From contig NZ_JAGRPF010000192.1 in the NCBI RefSeq assembly GCF_020439865.1, forward strand, positions 1 through 47,935: a stretch of 47,935 nt of DNA. Direction: 5' to 3'. Origin of the DNA: Prosthecobacter sp. (GTDB lineage Bacteria; Verrucomicrobiota; Verrucomicrobiia; Verrucomicrobiales; Verrucomicrobiaceae). A program made the translations under genes and the position numbers. Below are positions 34,701 through 43,700 of the stretch, in pieces (position 1 is the first letter of the stretch; each line of letters starts with the position of its first letter). Below the pieces are notes generated by a model. That model did no database searches. It saw nothing but the letters and a program-made list of their open reading frames with translations, and was not told where the DNA came from.

Positions 34701-37700
34701 AGGTGCGAAAGCCACCGTGGGTGGAGCGGTCATTGGAGATCTGCCCGACGGCATGGTGCTGGTCTATCAGTGGAATGGCAGCGCTTGGATCGAGAAGGCA
34801 CGGTTGCAGCCGAACGATCTGGGTCTGGGACCGAATTACGGCGGCGACTTCGGAGCCTCTGTTGCCATCGATGGCAATCGCCTGGTCGTTGGAGCGCCCG
34901 GAGACACGCCGATCAATGCTCCCACGTCGACCTTCAATCCTTCGACGAAGGTCAATGTTTCGGCAGCCAACTCCATCACCTATTCGGGATCTGCTCTCGC
35001 CGAAGGACAGGCGGTTCTCTATCAGAAGGGTGAAGGCAATGACTCGATGGGCCTGATCGACGGTTTCATCTACTTTGTCAAAGTTGTGTCGGGCAACGTC
35101 ATCCAGCTGTCGCTGACCCGCGGCGGTCAGGCTGTGATCCTCAATGTGCCGGCCACGGTCAAGGCGGAGGACGAACTGAAGCGAACGAACTACGGCGCCG
35201 CTTACGTCTTTGAGCGCAGCGGGTCCGATGGAGCATGGATTCAGACGCAGAAACTGCTGGCCGCCTCCCCTGGTGCAGATCGTTACTTCGGTACGTCAGT
35301 GGCGGTTCGTGGCAACCAGATCCTGGTAGGATCCCCCGGCGTGTCCGGAACGACGACGACGACAGGGGTCGTGTATTTCTACGGCTTGACCAGCGGGAAC
35401 TGGTGGCAGAACGGCCTTCTCTCGGTGAACAGCAGTGATTTCGGCAGTTCCGTGGCTCTAGCCGGGAACTTCGGAGTCAGCCACTTTGGCCTGACCTCCG
35501 CTGCCAATGACATCGCCGTCATAGGCGCGCCTTCGAAGGACCGTGTTTATGTGTATTCCTTCTGGACCCGGCAATCGACCATCCTGACAGCCACGGCTGC
35601 ACAGGCCGGCGAGCGTTTCGGCGCAGCGGTGGCGGCGACTTCCCAGCCGGAATACCAGAATGGAACTCCCACGGCGGCTTTAATCAACCGCATCGTGGTG
35701 GGCGCACCGCTATGGAACGGTCCTGCTGCTTACGCTGGTGATACGACGCACGCCCAGCAGGGACGCGCGTTCGTCTTTGACTACGTCAGCAGCAGATGGG
35801 TGGTGGTGGCGCGGCTGACAGCCGAAGGCGGACTGCCGGACGCCGAAGCCGCCACCGAAGCGAGGACGGGCGACCATTTTGGTGCGTCCGTTGCGTTGGA
35901 CAGCCAGTATGTGGTCGTCGGAGCGCCGAATCACACCAACGGTTCCAGCCTGAACACCGGCTCCGCCTATGTCTTCTACGAACTGCACAACTGGACGGCC
36001 GGCGACAACGGCTCAAGCTGGACACGGGCTTCGGGATCGTCCGGTTCGGGCCGTCTTCAGGCTGACGTTCAGACGGCGAATGACTATTTCGGAACGGCGG
36101 TGGCCATCTGGCACGATACGGTCACCGGTGCCGGTCGTACGATGAGCGGTATCCCGGGTTACAATGACAGCTCCCGGAGCGACGTCGGGGCCGTGCGCAC
36201 CTTTACCACAACGGGAGCTGTCCCTGATCCCACGACGTATCCTCTCTGGGCCGAAACCCTGCCGGTGGTGGATCCCACCTCGATGATGTTGTATGACGCC
36301 AAGTCACGCACGTTGTTGGTCGCGGACGCTGCGGCGTCAACCATCCGCACTTTCGTCAATGAAGGCCTCTACTGGCGGCCCTCGGCCAATCTCAATGGCT
36401 GGGTGTCCGGAAGGACTGCAAGCTTCGGCATCGACATGGATCTGGATGCCATCAGTGGCAGGCTCGTTGTCGGGACGCTGGCGGACTACGTCTATGTCTT
36501 CCAGCGTCAGTCGGATGGCACCTGGGCTCAAGCCGCTTCCATCAACGGGACTTCGTTGGGGGGCTCATTCGGCAGCGCGGTGGCCATTGATGGAGGCAGG
36601 CTGGTCGTTGGCGCCCCCACCGCGAAGGTGAAGTACTACTCCACGTCGCAAGGCAAGTACGGCTACGCACTGGATCTGGGCTTGGGCCCGGCAACAACGA
36701 CCTCGTCAACGTCGAGCACCGATCCCTCGTCCACCACCAGTTCTTCCGTCGGCGCAGCCCATCTCTACTACCTCAGCTACGGCAGCTGGTACTACGACCG
36801 GCTCTTGATGCCCGATGATCCCCTTCTTCCGACGACAACCTCCACTTACGTTGCCCAAGTCGGACCTTCATCGAGTGTCGGCAAGGTGGCCTTCAAACGA
36901 TACGACAGTGGTGGCTGGGATTCCGGTTACTTTACTGCGGGCTCTTATGATCTGAGCGATTATGTCTGGTTGGGGACAAAAAACAAAATTGACGAAGACG
37001 CGGTGGCGGTGCGGGTTGCGCCGCGGACCACGGTGACCCTGACGTCGGACGACTACGCGCCAGATCTGCATGTGACGCTCACCAACTACTCCTACACGCA
37101 GTACGCGTCGATTAACTTTGTCAACGGAGCGTATCTGACGCTCGATGACGGAACGATCGTTTCAGGCGCCTACACCGGCATGGGCGATCACCGAAACGAA
37201 GTGGACAAGTTCACTTCCGCGGTCATTTCCGGGCTTACGTATACGCCTGCTGTCTCAACCTACTACAAGTTCTCCATGGCCGGCGCGCAGTGGGGATCGA
37301 GCGTGGACATCGTCGGCAACTCAGTGACCGTCGGTGCCGCCGGCAGGTCACGGACGGCGGTGTATGATCTCAATCAACCCGATTACAGCGCATGGAACGT
37401 GAAGGTCACGGGTCTGTCTGAATCTGTTCGGATCGCCCGTGCGAATCCGGCGGTCTTTGCTTCCACCGGGACCAGTTTTGGCTCGGATGTGACGGCAATC
37501 GCCGGGCGCATCTATTCCGGAGCGCCGGGGCAGAGTTCGGGCGCGGGGGTTGTGTATACTTACTCGGGTTCGGGGACGAGTTGGAATTACAACACGTTCT
37601 TCAGCGTCCCTTCGGGTCAGCCATCAGGAGGCCTGGGCAGTGCTCATACGATCGGCCAGACCGGTGGCCTGATGCTGATTGGTGCACCGGGTGCGTCGTC

Positions 37701-40700
37701 GGGTGCCGGTGTCGCCTATCTCTACAATTCGACGGGAACTTATCAGGGCGTCATGTTTCAGCCTTATAGATTCAACTCCGGCACCAATCAGACGGTGGTT
37801 GATTCTTCGGCCGTGCACTTCGGCACGGCGCCTGCCATCGTCAGTGACGGGCTCTATGTTGTGGGGAACAATTCGAACGTCGCGAACAATCACTTCGTTT
37901 ATAACTTCAGGCAGCGCGGGCCAGCCTGGAACACAACACCGAACCCGGTTCTTCTCTCGGTGCCCGCTCCTGTCCAGCTCGCGGAAATGGGAAGCGCCGT
38001 CGCGATTTCCGGCACGACCGCCGTCCTCGGGGCTCCAAGCTACGGCAATCATGGCGCTGTCTTCGTCTACAAGCAGATTCCGAACGACATTCCGGGCCTC
38101 GATCCAATATGGGTGCTGGAAGCACAGATTGATGCTCCGGGGTTCCAGACAGGTGAGGAGTTTGGCGCGAGCATCGCTCTCAGCGGAGACTTCTTGATCG
38201 TGGGCGCGCCCGGTCGGGATACCAACTCAGGTGCCGATGCCGGTGCCGCTTACATCTACCACCGGCTCAATGGTCAGTGGACCTTGAAGAATGAACTGAA
38301 CGGCGCGGTGCCCGGAGAACGCATGGGCACCTCCGTCGATATTGGCGACGAATATGCGGCGGTGGGGGCACCGGGCGGATCGAACGCTTCCGTCTACCTC
38401 TATCGGAAGCTCGGAGGCGTCTGGTCTTTGGACACCAAACTGGCCACGCCTCAGTCCGGCAACGGCTTTGGCATCGCGGTGCATCTGGACCCGAGCACGC
38501 TGTTCGTCGGGGCGCCCGGAGACAGCGGATTCGTGATCAATTCTCAAGGCAGGTATCTTCACAGCTCCAGCAGCAGCCCCGGGCTGGTCTATATCTTTGG
38601 GCTGGCTCCTCATCCGCAGAATGTCGGAACAAACGTGACGTCAGGTGTGGCGACGCGGACGACTCTGTCGGCCACCGGAGGTGTGGCAGGAGACCGGTTC
38701 GGAGCGTCCATTGACGGCAGCGGAAACTATCTGGTGATCGGTGCTCCCGGTGTGGCGTCCAACACGGGTGCCGCCTATGTGTTCGAGCGGCCCACGGCCA
38801 CCACCGGATGGGTGGAGACGCGTTTGAATTATTCCGCGGGAGCGGTGGTGGGAGATCGGTTCGGTTCTTCTGTGGCGATCGACGGTGTGCAGATCATCGT
38901 GGGTGCGCCCGGACGTGCTCAGTCGACCGGAAGCGACGGCAAGACTTACACGCGTGGTGAGGCCTTCAGCTACGGATTGAAAAACAGCGGCTTCTGGACC
39001 TTGGAAACGCCGGCGAACGATCCTGACCCCGTGCTGACCGGCGGCACGACGCTCGAACACCGAGGGGACAATGTCGGCTATGCGGTCGCCATCAGCGGAG
39101 ACATGGCCCTGGTCGGTGCGCCTGAACTCGCAGGACGGCCACCGGGCATCGGAGTGATCGACACGGACGGAGGTGGCTATGCCTTCATCCGCAACATCAA
39201 CCCGCCGGGCAACAAGGTCCTGCCTGAAACGCAGACAGAACTGGTCGCTGGCGCGAAGACCAACACCATCGCCGGAACGCTGGCCGGCAACCTGAATGCA
39301 ACGCTGCAGTTCTTCGACATCCCTGTGTTCGTTCTGCAGATGAGCTATGCCACAGACGGCGGAGGCCTGCCGATCAACACGCTCGAGATCATGGAAGCCG
39401 GATTCACCGCCTATGGTTTGGAAAGTTTCAATGCGTCAGGAAACGTGACATTCATCAATCATGCGCCGGGTCTCAAGATGCCGACCGATGGTCTCTTCGA
39501 GTACACGGCCAGCGTGGAAGGAGCCGGTACGGCGCCGATCGCCCTGGATCTGAATGGAAACGGTCTGGAGTTTGTCGCCAGATCAGCAGGAATCACCTAC
39601 GACCTGAGCGGCACGGGTACACCGAAACCGACCGCGTGGCTGGCGCCCGGCGATGGCTGGTTGTTTATCGATTTGGGATTTGCCGGGGATCAGGTCGATC
39701 GTCGTGAGATGAGCTTCGTGGCCTTGGTGCCGACGGCCGACTCGGATCTGCAAGCCCTCCGCATCGGCTTTGACACCAATGGCAACAACATTCTCGATTC
39801 GGGAGATGCGCAGTGGAGCAACTTCAAGGTCTGGCAGGATTTGAATCAGGACGGCATCACCGATCCGGGTGAAGTCCAGACCTTGGCCGCTGCTGGAATC
39901 GTTTCGATCGGTCTCGTGAGTGACAGCGTTCAATACACCGCGTTGTCAGGAGCTGTGACTGTTCTTGGCCAGTCCACCTTCGTGCGCGGTGACGGCAGCA
40001 CCGGAACTGTCGGTGATGCCGTGCTCAACACTGACGTGCAGACGATCCAGTCTGGAACGAATTCACAGCCGATCGAAGGGGTGTATGACTTCAAGGGTGG
40101 CCCGGAATCAACCTATGTGGCCGATGCCGATACTGACTGGACGCTTTACAGCGGCTTCCTGACGGCAAGCGACGGGCGTCAGGCGGTGGATCTTGCCGGA
40201 TTTACCAACGTCGAATTGCGAGGTGGCAATGGTAACAACCGGATTGAGGTGGTGTCCTGGAACGGTCATGTGACCATCGATGGCGGCGGCGGCAGTGACA
40301 CGATCATTCTGCATGCCGGCTCCGGTGCCAGCATCACAGTTCTGGATACTGGCGACGGCGATGAGCTGAACATTTCAGGCACAGAGGAGCGGGATCAGAT
40401 CCAGATCACACCAGATACGATTGATGTGTTCCCTGACGCCTCATCGGTGTCGCTGCTGCATGTGCTCTACCATCAGGGCCTGCCCGCTTCCACGCCAAGG
40501 GGCCTGCTGCGCATCTCGGGAGGAGCCGGCAATGATGACATCACCGTGGCGGGCACCAGCTCCAGCAGACTGGAACTCGATGGCGGATCCGGGGCGGACC
40601 TCTACAAGATGTTCACCTGCAATCTCCTGACCAAAACGTTCATTTCCGACTCGGGGGCCAACGACGGTACCATCGACACCATCAAGGTGTACGTCGGGGC

Positions 40701-43700
40701 CAGCGGTTACGCAGGTCTGAGCGCCACTCAGGCCATTCTCAGGTTCACCAACCCGCTCTACTATGACAACACCATCGAGACCGTCACGGCGGTGCCGGTT
40801 GATCCGAAATTGAACATCGTCGGCAATGGTGTGTTCGTTGTGCACAGCGATTCGGTGGTGTTCAATGGCACCCTTTACTCCCTGCAGGGCGTTACCGACC
40901 TGACGCTCACGACAACAGGCGGTGGAAGCACGATCCAAGTGGATGAATTCCCGATTCTGCTGCCGGATCCGATCTCTGGATTCTCCACGTTCACGGTCAA
41001 AGCCACTGCTGGCACGGGTGATACTCTGATTGGGCTGGATCAGGACAACAACTGGTCTGTCACGGGTCCGAACAGCGGCACTCTTGCAGGTGCTCCGACC
41101 CTGAACTTCTCTGGCATCGAGAATCTCACCGGCCGGACTGGTGTGGACACCTTTACCTTTAGCAGCGCGGGCTCGATCAGTGGCGTGATGGATGGGGGAG
41201 AAGGAACGGACGTCATCGACTACTCGGCCCGAACATCGGCTGTGACGATCGATCTGGGCCTGGGCAACTACTTGAACATCGAGACGCTGAAAGGTGGTCA
41301 GGGACAGGACACGCTGATCGGCATGGACACAGCCAACATCTGGCATATCACCGGCATCAACAGCGGCGACGTGGGTGTGTTCACGTTCTCCAGCTTTGAG
41401 AACCTCACCGGCGGATCTGACACCGACGACCTCCTGATGAACACATCCTCACAGATCGTTGGTCTGATCGACGGGGGAGCTGGTGAAAACAGGATCGAAT
41501 TCACCGGCACAGGTGTGGATGACACGGTGGTCGTTGGCGCTCCGATTGTGACGCTCAACGGAGTGGACACCACTTACGCAAACATCGGCCGGATCGATGT
41601 CATCACGCTTGCAGGTTTCGATCAGATCACCGTGAACCCCGTTGCCGCAGGATTCCCAGGGCGGATCCTCGTCCAGAGCGGTGACGACGATGATGTGATC
41701 TTCGTCAACCTCGCTGACGGTGCCACCACCGCCATTGAGATCAACGGCGGTGCGCCATCGGCCAGTGACAGCGTCGCGATCAACGGAACAACGGCCGCTG
41801 ACATCATCGGGGTGGACGGCTCGGTCGTGACATTCGGCGCCACAACGGTGACAATGGAAGATGTTGAAAACCTGACCGTCGCCGGTGGACTTGGGAACGA
41901 CCAGTTGAGCCTGACCGGGACGATGGTCACCGGCATTGTTACCCTGCTGGGCGAGGGTGACGAAGATACGATTACTCTCAACGATCCGGTGAGCGCCGGG
42001 AACATTGTTGCCGACGGAGGAGCGGGATCCGCCAATGCATTGTGGGTGAACCTCGGTGACGACGCTGATGTGGTCAGCCTTGCCGCTGCCGAGATGCAGG
42101 TCACAGGGAAGTTCCATCTGGACTACACCAACTTTGCCTCACTGGAGCTCGACACGCTGGGAGGCGCAGACGAGGTCACTATCACGCAGACTCATGCGGG
42201 CACGACCTTGATCGAAACCGGTGACGACGGAGACACCGTCAACCTGCTGGCAAACTCCGGTGAGACCACAATCAGCACTGGCGGTGGCGAGGATACGGTG
42301 AACATCCGGTCCATCGGAGCGCCGACCACGGTCAACGGTGGCGATGACGGAGACACGGTGAATGTCGGCAGCCTGGCTCCGGACATCAACGGAGTGCTCA
42401 CAGGCATCGGTGCGCTGCTGACGGTCAATGGTGATGGTGGCAGTGATGCGCTGAATGTGGATGCCACGGGCGATACGGCTTCCAACAGTGGAAACCTGAC
42501 CAGCACGCTTCTGAGCGGTCTGGGAATGACCTCCGGGATTGCCTACGCCACCATCGAGGATCTGAGCATCTCACTCGGCGAATTCGGCAACATGTTTACG
42601 ATTGAAAGCACCGCGGACGAAACGACCACGGTTCTGAACACCGGCGGCGGAACGGATCATGTCCTCGTTGAGGCGATCAACGGACCGACCACGATCAACA
42701 CCGGGGACGGCTCCGACACGATCAATGTGACTCCGTCATCGAACGGTCCGGTGGACTACACGTCCGCGCCGAGCAATTCAGGATCTGCCATCAATGGTCT
42801 GCTGACCGTGAACGGCGGCGGAGCAGTCGGCGACCACGATGAACTGAACTTTACCCTGGTCTTCCCATCGAATGAAGCCGGCCGCCTCACCGACACGCAG
42901 ATTACCGGCCTTCAAATGCCGGAAGGAATTGTCTACTCCGGTTTAGAGGCCGTGAACATCTCGCTGGGCGACGGACACGACGACTCGCGTGATTTGAACA
43001 ATCTCCAGGTCGAGGTCTCGTTCACATTGGTCTACGACGGCGCGGACATCTCCGTGACGGTGCCGTCGGGCAGCTTTGCAACGCCTGAACTGCTGCTCGC
43101 GCATGTGCGGGCTGCGGTGGATCAGGCGATGGTGCTTGCTGGTCATCGTGCAGGAGACGTTTTGGTCAGCCTCGGAGCGGACAACGCAATTGAGTTCAGC
43201 CTTGGACATGTGCTCGGGGACAGCTCGGCCGCCACTGCTGCCCTGACCGGTGCACGGACTGGCAATGATATCGTCGAGGTTTCGTTCACGTTGCCCTACG
43301 ACGGTGCAGACATTTCGGTGACCGTGCCGTCAGGCAGCTTCGCCACACTGGAACTGCTGCTCGCGCATGTGCAGGCTGCGGTGGATCAGGCGATGGGGCT
43401 TGCGGGTCACCATGTGGGAGATATCCGGGTGAATCTGGGCTTGGATGACGCGCTCGGATTCAGCCTCGGGCACAATCTTGGCAACGGTTTGGCCGCCACT
43501 GATGCCCTGGCGGACCGCGACGCATACATTTTCACCATCGAGAGCACCCACCTGGGGTCGACCAGTCTTACTACCGGAGTCGGCAACGACATCATCAACG
43601 TGCAGACCATCTCCGGCGAGACCGTCGTGAATGCCGGTGCCGGCAACGACACGGTGAACGTCGGCACGCTCGCACCAGCCACGGGTGGCAACGTGAATTC

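Larger units (their letters stand above)
34650..39220 (+). repeat. FG-GAP-like repeat array (about 20 units)
   Basis: Units of the type FGASVAIDGNRLVVGAPG followed by an AYVF or VYLY strand and a Trp-containing strand. Clear copies start near 34849, 35287, 35617, 35878, 36568, 37987, 38161, 38323, 38467, 38698, 38857 and 39073, with degenerate ones between them. These resemble the blades of integrin-alpha-type beta-propellers, which serve in adhesion and calcium binding. Several turns end in GAPGxxxxxG-type loops, but a clear DxDxDG loop is not seen in most. Confidence 0.85.
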
